From an uncultured Synechococcus sp. (GTDB lineage: Bacteria > Cyanobacteriota > Cyanobacteriia > PCC-6307 > Cyanobiaceae): a stretch of DNA of 9,304 bases. The stretch is from assembly GCA_937975655.1 (NCBI GenBank), contig CALJTZ010000238.1, positions 1-9,304 on the forward strand, given 5' to 3'. This document shows, in pieces, positions 1 to 6,461 of this stretch; position 1 is the stretch's first letter, and every line of letters starts with the position of its first letter. Under the pieces are notes generated by a model. The model saw nothing but the letters and a program-made list of their open reading frames with translations, had not been told where the DNA came from and did no database searches. Made by a program: the position numbers and the translations under genes.

Positions 1-1
1 C

Positions 2-274
2 GCGATCTCCGCGGGCTGGAAGACGAAGGAAGGCCACTTCGCGAACATCGACCACCGCATCAACATCATCGACACCCCGGGCCACGTGGACTTCACGGCC
101 GAGGTGGAGCGCTCCCTCCGCGTGCTCGACGGCGCCGTCGCCGTCTTCTGCGCCGTCGCCGGCGTGCAGCCCCAGTCCGAGACCGTCTGGCGCCAGATGA
201 ACAAGTACGGCGTCCCGCGCGTCGCCTTCGTCAACAAGATGGACCGCACCGGCGCCGACTTCCTCAAGGTCTAC
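2..274 (+). other. Compositionally distinct 5' block of fusA, possible chimeric segment
   Basis: Of the 91 codons from 2 to 274, 90 end in G or C (the only exception is GAA at 29-31), and Val is 8 GTC to 4 GTG. In the next ~90 codons about 18 end in A or T (GAA, GAT, GGT, GCT, CGT), and over 298-1020 Val is mostly GTG. The encoded protein has a WKTKEGHFANIDHRINIID stretch, DFTAEVERSLRVLDGAV and WRQMNKYGVPR. Cyanobacterial EF-G as I remember it reads WKDHRINIID, DFTIEVERSMRVLDGVI and WRQADRYxVPR. The reading frame is intact. The block could be a misassembled piece of another bacterium (the wording reminds me of Verrucomicrobia/Opitutae EF-G) or a real recombinant. Confidence 0.6.
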
Positions 275-1906
275 GAACAGATCAAGGATCGCCTCAAGGC
301 CAACGCTGCGCCGATCCAGCTGCCCATCGGTGCCGAAGGCGAACTGAGCGGCATCGTCGACCTGGTCAAGAACCGGGCCTTCATCTACAAGGATGAACTC
401 GGTAAGGACATCGAGGAAGCCGACATCCCCGCCAACATGGTGGAGGAAGCCGCCAAGTGGCGTGCGGCCCTGATGGAAAGCGTCGCCGAGACCGACGAGG
501 AACTGGTGGAAGTGTTCCTCGAAACGGGTGAGCTCAGCGAAGAGCAGCTGCGCAAGGGCATTCGTGAGGGTGTGCTCAAGCACGGCCTGGTGCCCATGAT
601 CTGCGGCTCCGCCTTCAAAAACAAGGGCGTTCAGCTCCTGCTTGATGCCGTGGTGGACTACCTGCCCGCCCCGGTGGATGTGCCCCCGATCCAGGGCCTG
701 CTGCCCGATGGCACCGAAGCGGCCCGTCCCGCCGAAGACAGTGCGCCGTTCAGCGCCCTGGCCTTCAAGGTGATGGCCGATCCCTTCGGCAAGCTCACCT
801 TCGTGCGCATCTACTCGGGTGTGCTGCAGAAGGGCAGCTACGTGATGAACTCCACCAAGGACAAGAAGGAGCGCATCTCCCGCCTGATCGTGCTCAAGGC
901 CGACGACCGCGAGGAAGTTGATGAACTGCGTGCCGGTGACCTGGGCGCCGTGCTCGGCCTGAAGGACACCACCACCGGCGACACCCTGTGCGTGGATTCC
1001 GATCCGATCATTCTGGAATCCCTCTACATCCCCGAGCCCGTGATCTCGGTAGCCGTGGAGCCCAAGACCAAGGGCGACATGGAGAAACTCTCCAAGGCGC
1101 TTCAATCCCTCTCCGAAGAAGATCCCACGTTCCGGGTTCGCACGGATCCGGAAACCAGCCAGACCGTGATCGCCGGCATGGGCGAACTCCACCTGGAAAT
1201 CCTGGTGGACCGCATGCTGCGCGAGTTCAAGGTGGAGGCCAACATCGGTGCACCTCAGGTGTCCTACCGCGAAACCATTCGTGGTAGCGCCAAGGGTGAG
1301 GGCAAATTCGCCCGCCAGACCGGTGGTAAAGGCCAGTACGGCCACGTGGTGATCGAAATGGAACCCGGTGAACCGGGTTCAGGCTTCGAATTCGTCAACA
1401 AGATTGTTGGCGGCGTCGTGCCGAAGGAGTACGTCGGACCGGCAGAAGCCGGCATGAAGGAGACCTGCAATTCCGGCGTGATTGCAGGCTTCCCGATGAT
1501 CGACGTGCGGGTCACCATGGTCGACGGGTCTTACCATGATGTGGACTCGTCTGAAATGGCGTTCAAGATTGCCGGCTCCATGGCTTTCAAGGACGGCGTC
1601 AAGAAGTGCAATCCTGTGCTGCTTGAGCCGATGATGAAAGTCGAGGTTGAAGTTCCCGAGGATTACCTTGGGTCCGTCATCGGCGATCTCTCCTCCCGCC
1701 GTGGACAGGTCGAGGGTCAGTCCGTGGACAGCGGGCAGTCCAAGGTCCAGTCCAAGGTGCCCCTGGCCGAGATGTTCGGCTACGCCACCCAGCTCCGATC
1801 CATGACCCAGGGTCGGGGTATCTTCTCGATGGAATTCAGCCATTACGAGGAAGTTCCTCGCAATGTGGCGGAAGCCATCATTTCTAAGAATCAGGGTAAT
1901 TCCTGA
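2..1906 (+). CDS. fusA: Elongation factor G (EF-G), 5'-truncated by the contig start
   Basis: EF-G is the ribosomal translocase GTPase: it drives tRNA-mRNA translocation and, with RRF, ribosome recycling in the cytoplasm. The frame is open from base 2, so the gene runs off the contig. The P-loop (G1) and most of G2 are missing, roughly 65 residues. Present are G3 DTPGH (codons at 71-85), G4 NKMD (233-244), a domain II beta-barrel stretch, domain III with GMGELHLEI (from 1175), domain IV with GKGQYGHVVIE, and domain V with GRGIFSMEFSHY near the end. The GTG at 86 is only an internal Val codon, not a start. From about base 275 the protein closely resembles cyanobacterial EF-G as I remember it, ending IISKNQGNS. 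Before that point both codon use and residues differ (see the separate entry and finding). tuf follows after 39 nt, the usual str-operon order. Confidence 0.96.
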   Translation, partial: AISAGWKTKEGHFANIDHRINIIDTPGHVDFTAEVERSLRVLDGAVAVFCAVAGVQPQSETVWRQMNKYGVPRVAFVNKMDRTGADFLKVYEQIKDRLKANAAPIQLPIGAEGELSGIVDLVKNRAFIYKDELGKDIEEADIPANMVEEAAKWRAALMESVAETDEELVEVFLETGELSEEQLRKGIREGVLKHGLVPMICGSAFKNKGVQLLLDAVVDYLPAPVDVPPIQGLLPDGTEAARPAEDSAPFSALAFKVMADPFGKLTFVRIYSGVLQKGSYVMNSTKDKKERISRLIVLKADDREEVDELRAGDLGAVLGLKDTTTGDTLCVDSDPIILESLYIPEPVISVAVEPKTKGDMEKLSKALQSLSEEDPTFRVRTDPETSQTVIAGMGELHLEILVDRMLREFKVEANIGAPQVSYRETIRGSAKGEGKFARQTGGKGQYGHVVIEMEPGEPGSGFEFVNKIVGGVVPKEYVGPAEAGMKETCNSGVIAGFPMIDVRVTMVDGSYHDVDSSEMAFKIAGSMAFKDGVKKCNPVLLEPMMKVEVEVPEDYLGSVIGDLSSRRGQVEGQSVDSGQSKVQSKVPLAEMFGYATQLRSMTQGRGIFSMEFSHYEEVPRNVAEAIISKNQGNS

Positions 1907-1945
1907 TCTTTCCTATACCCGTTTACCCCCCGATTCTTTTTCATC

Positions 1946-3145
1946 ATGGCCCGCGAGAAGTTCGAAAGGAATAAGCCCCACGTCAACATCGGCACCATCG
2001 GCCACGTTGACCACGGCAAAACCACCCTCACCGCCGCCATCACCAACGTGCTGGCCAAGAAGGGTATGGCGAAGGCCCAGGCCTACGACCAAATCGACGG
2101 TGCTCCTGAGGAGCGTGAGCGCGGTATCACCATCAACACCGCTCACGTCGAGTACGAAACCGAGAAGCGTCACTACGCCCACGTGGACTGCCCCGGCCAC
2201 GCTGACTATGTGAAGAACATGATCACCGGTGCCGCCCAAATGGACGGCGCCATCCTGGTGGTGGCCGCCACCGACGGTCCCATGGCCCAGACCAAAGAGC
2301 ACATCCTGCTGGCCAAGCAGGTGGGCGTGCCCGCTCTGGTGGTTGCCCTCAACAAGTGCGACATGGTCGACGACGAGGAGATCCTCGAGCTCGTCGAGCT
2401 GGAAGTTCGTGAGATGCTCAGCAGCTACGACTTCCCCGGCGATGACATCCCCGTGGTGCAGGTGTCCGGCCTCAAGGCCCTCGAAGGCGATGCCGATTGG
2501 GAAGCCAAGATCGGCGAACTGATGGCCGCGGTAGACGAGTCCATCCCCGAGCCCGAGCGCGAAATCGACAAGCCCTTCCTGATGGCTGTTGAAGACGTGT
2601 TCTCCATCACCGGTCGCGGCACCGTGGCCACCGGCCGTATCGAGCGCGGAAAGGTGAAGGTGGGCGAAACCGTGCAGATCGTGGGGATCAAGGACACCCG
2701 CGAAACCACCGTCACCGGTGTGGAAATGTTCCGCAAGCTGCTCGACGAGGGCATGGCTGGCGACAACGTGGGCCTGCTACTCCGCGGTGTGCAGAAGGAA
2801 GACATCGAGCGCGGCATGGTGCTCGTGAAGCCCAACTCCATCAAGCCCCACACCAAGTTCGAGGGTGAGGTGTATGTGCTGAAGAAGGAAGAAGGCGGCC
2901 GCCACACCCCCTTCTTTGCTGGCTATCGCCCTCAGTTCTACATCCGTACAACTGACGTGACTGGCCAGATCACCGCTTTCACCTCTGACGACGGCGCCAA
3001 CGTCGAAATGGTGATGCCCGGTGACCGCATCAAGATGACCGGCGAGCTGATCTGTCCCGTGGCCATCGAACAGGGCATGCGCTTCGCTATCCGCGAAGGC
3101 GGCCGCACCATCGGTGCTGGCGTGGTGTCCAAGATCCTCGAGTGA
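1946..3145 (+). CDS. tuf: Elongation factor Tu (EF-Tu)
   Basis: EF-Tu is the GTPase that delivers aminoacyl-tRNA to the ribosomal A site. The 399-residue protein is full length for a cyanobacterial EF-Tu. The GTPase domain shows G1 GHVDHGKT (19-26), the switch I GITI (60-63), G3 DCPGH (81-85) and G4 NKCD (136-139). Domains II and III follow, with the conserved RHTPFFAGYRPQFY and the C-terminus GAGVVSKILE. The ATG start gives the standard MAREKFERNKPHVNIGTIGH N-terminus. The 39-nt spacer from fusA (1907-1945) contains no Shine-Dalgarno sequence and is mostly pyrimidine (32 of 39), so translation probably depends on coupling to fusA or on an S1-type interaction. Codon use is uniform along the gene, unlike fusA. 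rpsJ follows after a 228-nt structured gap. Confidence 0.99.
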   Translation: MAREKFERNKPHVNIGTIGHVDHGKTTLTAAITNVLAKKGMAKAQAYDQIDGAPEERERGITINTAHVEYETEKRHYAHVDCPGHADYVKNMITGAAQMDGAILVVAATDGPMAQTKEHILLAKQVGVPALVVALNKCDMVDDEEILELVELEVREMLSSYDFPGDDIPVVQVSGLKALEGDADWEAKIGELMAAVDESIPEPEREIDKPFLMAVEDVFSITGRGTVATGRIERGKVKVGETVQIVGIKDTRETTVTGVEMFRKLLDEGMAGDNVGLLLRGVQKEDIERGMVLVKPNSIKPHTKFEGEVYVLKKEEGGRHTPFFAGYRPQFYIRTTDVTGQITAFTSDDGANVEMVMPGDRIKMTGELICPVAIEQGMRFAIREGGRTIGAGVVSKILE

Positions 3146-3176
3146 TCCTCTGATCCGGCTCTCGCCGTGATCTAAG

Positions 3177-3222
3177 GTCGAGGGGTGGAGGTTTCGGCCT
3201 TCACCCCTTCCCGTACCTCGAC
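3177..3222 (+). terminator. Stem-loop downstream of tuf, possible attenuator or RNA-processing site
   Basis: A 10-bp stem (3182-3191 with 3198-3207, one G-U pair) encloses the loop TTTCGG. A 5-bp outer stem, GTCGA (3177-3181) with TCGAC (3218-3222), closes around it with a 3' bulge. No U-run follows, so it is not a standard intrinsic terminator. It starts 31 nt after the tuf stop and may stabilise the tuf 3' end, weaken read-through into rpsJ or mark a cleavage site. The rest of the gap 3146-3373 shows no coding signal; the 60-codon open frame at 3185-3367 has no recognisable features. A promoter for rpsJ could lie here, but I see no convincing -10/-35 pair. Confidence 0.4.
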
Positions 3223-3373
3223 AATCCAGCCGCTTCTGGGTGGCCATCCGGGATTCTCCGGTTTGCTACTCCTGAGCGCGACAGCCAGAGGTTTTCACCT
3301 CTTACGCTCCCAGCCATCGGGTTGTTCCGCCCTGGCTCTCCGCCGCACCTGGCTCATCGCCGTCTGAACCGAC

Positions 3374-3694
3374 ATGTCCGCCGCCATCGCTCAGCAGAAG
3401 ATCCGCATCCGTCTCAAGGCGTTTGATCGCCGCATGCTGGATCTGTCCTGCGAAAAAATCATCGAAACTGCCGATCACACCGCTGCAACTGCGATCGGCC
3501 CGATCCCCCTGCCCACCAAGCGCAAGATTTACTGCGTGCTGCGCTCGCCCCACGTGGACAAGGATTCCCGTGAGCACTTCGAGACCCGCACCCACCGCCG
3601 GATCATCGATATCTACAGCCCCTCGGCCAAAACCATCGATGCCCTGATGAAGCTCGACCTGCCGAGTGGTGTGGACATCGAAGTGAAGCTCTAA
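3374..3694 (+). CDS. rpsJ: 30S ribosomal protein S10
   Basis: S10 is a protein of the small-subunit head and, in bacteria that carry the system, a partner of NusB in rRNA antitermination. The 106-residue product is full length and carries the family core: IRIRLKAFDRRMLD (about 10-23), the GPIPLPTKRKIYCVLRSPHVDKDSREHFE segment (about 42-70), THRRIIDIYSP, and the C-terminus LPSGVDIEVKL. The ATG at 3374 gives the usual cyanobacterial N-terminus MSAAIAQQKIRIR. No Shine-Dalgarno sequence precedes it (the leader reads CGTCTGAACCGAC). Placement after tuf, apart from the main S10-spc ribosomal cluster, is the usual cyanobacterial arrangement. It is the last gene of this unit, as an intrinsic terminator follows 40 nt downstream. 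Confidence 0.98.
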   Translation: MSAAIAQQKIRIRLKAFDRRMLDLSCEKIIETADHTAATAIGPIPLPTKRKIYCVLRSPHVDKDSREHFETRTHRRIIDIYSPSAKTIDALMKLDLPSGVDIEVKL

Positions 3695-3734
3695 GTTCTA
3701 CAGTTAGATGCCGCACCACCACATGGTGCCCGCC

Positions 3735-3759
3735 AAGCCCGCCTCACGGCGGGCTTTTT
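3735..3759 (+). terminator. Rho-independent terminator after rpsJ
   Basis: A 9-bp perfect stem AAGCCCGCC (3735-3743) / GGCGGGCTT (3748-3756) with the tetraloop TCAC runs into a T5 tract (3755-3759). This is a textbook intrinsic terminator and marks the end of the fusA-tuf-rpsJ transcript. Confidence 0.92.
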
Positions 3760-3821
3760 GACTGGTCCACTGGCGCCCACCTGACCCTCGCAGGGGTGGT
3801 GTTGCTCCCTAGGATTCAAGC

Positions 3822-3836
3822 CAGAACACGGTTCTG
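3822..3836. repeat. Short inverted repeat upstream of the LON-domain gene
   Basis: CAGAAC (3822-3827) and GTTCTG (3831-3836) form a perfect 6-bp inverted repeat around ACG, 48 nt before the GTG start. A second weak pairing, GCGGT (3844-3848) with ACCGC (3861-3865), lies just before the ribosome binding site. They could be an operator or leader hairpins, or chance. The remaining 3760-3883 stretch must hold the promoter of the downstream unit; TAGGAT at 3810-3815 is a possible -10 without a clear -35. Confidence 0.25.
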
Positions 3837-3870
3837 CCCAACGGCGGTGCCTGCCTCTCAACCGCTGCCG

Positions 3871-3876
3871 GAAGGA
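3871..3876 (+). promoter_or_regulatory. Shine-Dalgarno sequence of the LON-domain gene
   Basis: GAAGGA lies 7 nt before the GTG at 3884 and supports that non-ATG codon as the start. It stands out because tuf and rpsJ lack any such site. Confidence 0.7.
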
Positions 3877-3883
3877 CGACGAC

Positions 3884-4558
3884 GTGACGAATCTGGCCGT
3901 AAGGGAACTCCCACTCTTCCCGCTGCCGGACGTGGTGTTGTTCCCCCAAGAGGTGCTGCCTCTGCACATCTTTGAGCCGCGCTACCGCATGATGCTGCGC
4001 ACGGTGCTTGAAGCAGACCGACGTTTCGGAGTGGTGCGCTGGGATCCCCAGGAGGGAAAGATGGCGGAGGTGGGCTGTTGTGCCGAGATTCTCCAGTGCC
4101 AAACCCAGGAGAACGACCGCAGCAACATCGTGACCATGGGCCAGCAGCGCTTTCGCGTGCTGGAAGTGGTGCGCGAGGCCCCCTTCCGGGTGGGACTGGT
4201 GAGCTGGATTGAAGACGAGCACAACGACAGCCACAACACCCTCAGCGATCTCTCCACGGAGGTGACCAAAGCCCTCAAGGACGTGGTGGAACTCACGGGC
4301 AAATTGATGGGCAAGCCCACCGCGCTGCCCAGTGACGTGCCTGACCTGCCCCGGGAGCTGTCGTTCTGGATCGGTGCCCACCTGGGGGGTCCGGTGGCCG
4401 ATCAGCAGCAGGCGCTGCTGGAGATCACCGATACCGGTGAACGGCTGCGCCAGGAATTTGAACTGCTGGATGAAACCCGCCGGCAACTGGCCGCCCGAAC
4501 CGTTCTGCAGGACACCTTTCGGGATCTGGACGAATCCGCGGGCAACGAGGAGAGCTGA
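3884..4558 (+). CDS. Stand-alone LON substrate-binding (N-terminal) domain protein
   Basis: This 224-residue protein has the N-terminal substrate-recognition domain of Lon protease without the AAA+ ATPase or Ser-Lys peptidase domains. The signature is near the start: LPLFPLPDVVLFP (about 9-21), then LPLHIFEPRYRMM (25-37), followed by beta-strand segments FGVVRWD, EVGCCAEIL and GQQRFRVLEVV (about 48-96). The C-terminal half is helical (EVTKALKDVVELTG; LLEITDTGERLRQEFELLDETRRQL, about 125-210). There is no signal peptide or membrane segment. The cellular role of such proteins is not established; adaptor or substrate-binding functions are guesses based on Lon. The GTG start is supported by a Shine-Dalgarno sequence 7 nt upstream and by the domain beginning almost at once. 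The methyltransferase start lies 6 nt past the stop, so the two genes are probably co-transcribed, although no functional link is obvious. Confidence 0.9.
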   Translation: MTNLAVRELPLFPLPDVVLFPQEVLPLHIFEPRYRMMLRTVLEADRRFGVVRWDPQEGKMAEVGCCAEILQCQTQENDRSNIVTMGQQRFRVLEVVREAPFRVGLVSWIEDEHNDSHNTLSDLSTEVTKALKDVVELTGKLMGKPTALPSDVPDLPRELSFWIGAHLGGPVADQQQALLEITDTGERLRQEFELLDETRRQLAARTVLQDTFRDLDESAGNEES

Positions 4559-4564
4559 CGCACC

Positions 4565-5566
4565 ATGACACGGTTGGCCGTACTGCCCCCCCTCGCCGGG
4601 GGCCTGATGGGATTGGCCGCAATCCTGGGCGCCCTGCTGCTACTGGGCCTGGCGGTGTGGGCCTGGCGTGATCGCCAGTTCGAAAGCACCGCCAGCGTGG
4701 CCGACGCCTACGACCGCTGGACGGACGACCAGCTGCTGGAGCGGCTCTGGGGAGATCACGTCCACCTAGGCCACTACGGCAGCCCACCGCAGTCGGTGGA
4801 CTTCCGCCGCGCCAAGGTGGACTTCGTCCATGAGCTGGCCCGCTGGAGCGGCCTGGCCGACCTGCCCCCAGGCAGCACGGTGCTCGATGTGGGTTGCGGC
4901 ATTGGCGGCAGTGCCCGCATTCTGGCTCGCGATTACGGCTTGGAAGTGTTGGGCATCAGCATCAGCCCTGGCCAGATCCGGCGGGCTACCGAACTCACCC
5001 CAGCGGATCTGAACTGCCGCTTTGCCGTGATGGATGCCCTCGCCCTCGATCTGCCGGACGCCAGCTTCGATGCGGTGTGGAGTGTGGAGGCCGGCCCCCA
5101 CATGCCCGACAAGCAGCGCTATGCCGATGAATTGCTGCGGGTGCTCAAGCCCGGCGGACGGCTGGCGGTGGCCGATTGGAACCGCCGCGACCCCGCGGTG
5201 AAACCCCTGAATCGCCTGGAGCGCTGGGTGATGCACCAGTTGCTGGTGCAATGGGCCCATCCCGAATTCGCCAGCATCCCCGGCTTCCGCCGCAATCTCG
5301 AGCAGAGCCCCTATGGCCGCTCCGCTAACACCCAGCCAGGGTCCAGCCCCTGGCTGGTCGACACCGCGGATTGGAGTCGCGAAACGCTGCCCTCCTGGAT
5401 CGACTCCATCCGCGAAGGCGTTCGCCGGCCTGGTGCCGTGCTGGGGCTAGGGCCACAGGCCATGCTGATGGGCCTGCGGGAAACCCCCACCCTGCTGCTG
5501 ATGCACTGGGGTTTCGCCACCGGGATGATGCAGTTCGGCGTGTTCCGCGGACGCAAACCGGCCTGA
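4565..5566 (+). CDS. Membrane-anchored MPBQ/MSBQ-type prenylquinone methyltransferase (Sll0418-like)
   Basis: This 333-residue SAM-dependent class I methyltransferase resembles Synechocystis Sll0418, which C-methylates 2-methyl-6-phytyl-benzoquinone and its solanesyl analogue in tocopherol and plastoquinone synthesis. An N-terminal hydrophobic segment (about 9-34, GLAAILGALLLLGLAVW) would anchor it in the thylakoid or plasma membrane, followed by SVADAYDRWTDDQLLERLWGDHVHLGHYG. SAM motif I is VLDVGCGIGGSA (106-117). The family block SVEAGPHMPDK (173-183), LLRVLKPGG (190-198) and VADW (202-205) follow. Compared with Sll0418 as I recall it, there is extra sequence around 248-265 (see finding). 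The ATG at 4565 is preceded by GAGGAGAG in the end of the LON gene, a good coupled ribosome binding site. The plant analogue is named VTE3, but that protein is unrelated in origin in this family, so I give no symbol. The exact substrate is inferred from similarity alone. Confidence 0.88.
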   Translation: MTRLAVLPPLAGGLMGLAAILGALLLLGLAVWAWRDRQFESTASVADAYDRWTDDQLLERLWGDHVHLGHYGSPPQSVDFRRAKVDFVHELARWSGLADLPPGSTVLDVGCGIGGSARILARDYGLEVLGISISPGQIRRATELTPADLNCRFAVMDALALDLPDASFDAVWSVEAGPHMPDKQRYADELLRVLKPGGRLAVADWNRRDPAVKPLNRLERWVMHQLLVQWAHPEFASIPGFRRNLEQSPYGRSANTQPGSSPWLVDTADWSRETLPSWIDSIREGVRRPGAVLGLGPQAMLMGLRETPTLLLMHWGFATGMMQFGVFRGRKPA

Positions 5567-5575
5567 GCTCAGGCC
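5560..5575. repeat. 16-bp perfect palindrome holding both convergent stop codons
   Basis: GGCCTGAGCTCAGGCC is self-complementary over all 16 bases. It contains the methyltransferase TGA (5564-5566) and, on the other strand, the pheA TGA (5571-5569). In RNA it can form a 6-bp GC-rich hairpin with the loop AGCT in either direction. No U-run follows on either side. It may serve as a minimal bidirectional 3'-end structure for the two facing genes. Confidence 0.6.
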
Positions 5576-6408
5576 TCCGCCTCTGCGAGCTGGGTGATCG
5601 GGTAAGCCCCGAACACGGCCAGGTGCTCACACAGGGGCTGGAGCTCGGCAATCGCCTGCTGCAACGGCTCCGGCCCCTGTGAGAGCTCGAGATCCACGAA
5701 GAAGATGTATTCCCCCATTTCGCGTTTGGAGGGCCGCGATTCGATGCGGCTCATGTTCAGGCCGCGATGGGCAAAGCAGGCCAGGGCCTCCAACAGGGCA
5801 CCGGGTTGGTTGGCATGCAAGGAGAACGCCAGGCTGGCCAGGGGGCCATCGAGGGTGCGCTCCCCACGGCCCAACAACAGGAAGCGAGTGCAATTACCCG
5901 CCACATCATTGATGGGATAGGCCAGCACCTCCAGACCATGCTCCTGGGCGGCCTGCAGGGAGGCAACGGCGGCGCGGAAACGACTACCCGCCACCATCCG
6001 GGCCGCTTCGGCGGTGGAGCTGGTGGGCAGCTGCAGGGCCGTGGGCAGGCGCTCGGCCAGCCACTGGCTGCACTGGGCTAGGGCCTGGGGATGGGAGAGC
6101 ACTTCGCTCACACCCTCCAACGGTCCACTGCCCAGCAGCGCATGGCGAATGGGCAACACCAGAGCCCGCATCACCCGCAGCTCAGGGTGCTCCCAGAGAG
6201 CATCGAGGCAGGCGGTCACGCCACCCTCCACCGAGTTCTCCACCGGCACCACCGCCGCATCACAGCGCCCTTCCGCCAGAGCCTTCACCACGGCACGGAT
6301 TCCCCCCTGGGGCAGCAGTTGGGGGGTGGCGATCTGCTCCAGGGCCGCCAGGCGCATCGCAGCCTGCTCCCCGTAGGTACCCGCGGGGCCAAGAAAGGCA
6401 ATGCGCAT
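5569..6408 (-). CDS. pheA: Prephenate dehydratase
   Basis: The enzyme decarboxylates and dehydrates prephenate to phenylpyruvate, the committed step to phenylalanine, in the cytoplasm. Numbered from the chosen start, the catalytic region begins MRIAFLGPAGTYGEQAA (1-17). It holds VPVENSVEGGV (55-65) and SHPQALAQC (105-113), and the catalytic NCTRF (172-176, the family NxTRF motif). A C-terminal ACT regulatory domain (about 190-265) carries GALLEAL and the ESRP motif (223-226), which in this family contributes to Phe feedback binding. There is no chorismate mutase domain, so it is the monofunctional form. An in-frame ATG 33 nt upstream (6441) would add MILSSTAFPVP, but homology begins at MRIAFLGP, so I prefer 6408. 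Neither start has a Shine-Dalgarno sequence. It faces the methyltransferase with 2 nt between stop codons and diverges from the DUF1997 gene across about 53 nt, which must hold both promoters; TAGGAT (6433-6438) is a possible -10 for the rightward one. Confidence 0.96.
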   Translation of the reverse strand: MRIAFLGPAGTYGEQAAMRLAALEQIATPQLLPQGGIRAVVKALAEGRCDAAVVPVENSVEGGVTACLDALWEHPELRVMRALVLPIRHALLGSGPLEGVSEVLSHPQALAQCSQWLAERLPTALQLPTSSTAEAARMVAGSRFRAAVASLQAAQEHGLEVLAYPINDVAGNCTRFLLLGRGERTLDGPLASLAFSLHANQPGALLEALACFAHRGLNMSRIESRPSKREMGEYIFFVDLELSQGPEPLQQAIAELQPLCEHLAVFGAYPITQLAEAEA

Positions 6409-6461
6409 GGGAACTGGGAAAGCTGTGCTGGATAGGATCATGCCGCCCCGGCCGCTCCCCG

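Noticed and set aside
86..88. GTG as the start codon of fusA
   Set aside because: It is the Val of the conserved DTPGHVDFT motif; the frame is open to base 2.
1379..1843. 154-codon antisense open frame within fusA
   Set aside because: Shadow of EF-G domains IV-V; His/Gly-rich with no family signature.
2777..3247. 156-codon antisense open frame across the end of tuf
   Set aside because: Mostly opposite EF-Tu codons; the part outside tuf covers the stem-loop region and has no start signal or motif.
3809..4486. 225-codon open frame antisense to the LON-domain gene
   Set aside because: It lies entirely opposite a gene with a clear domain, has a His/Gln-rich composition typical of a reverse shadow of high-GC coding DNA, and shows no motif.
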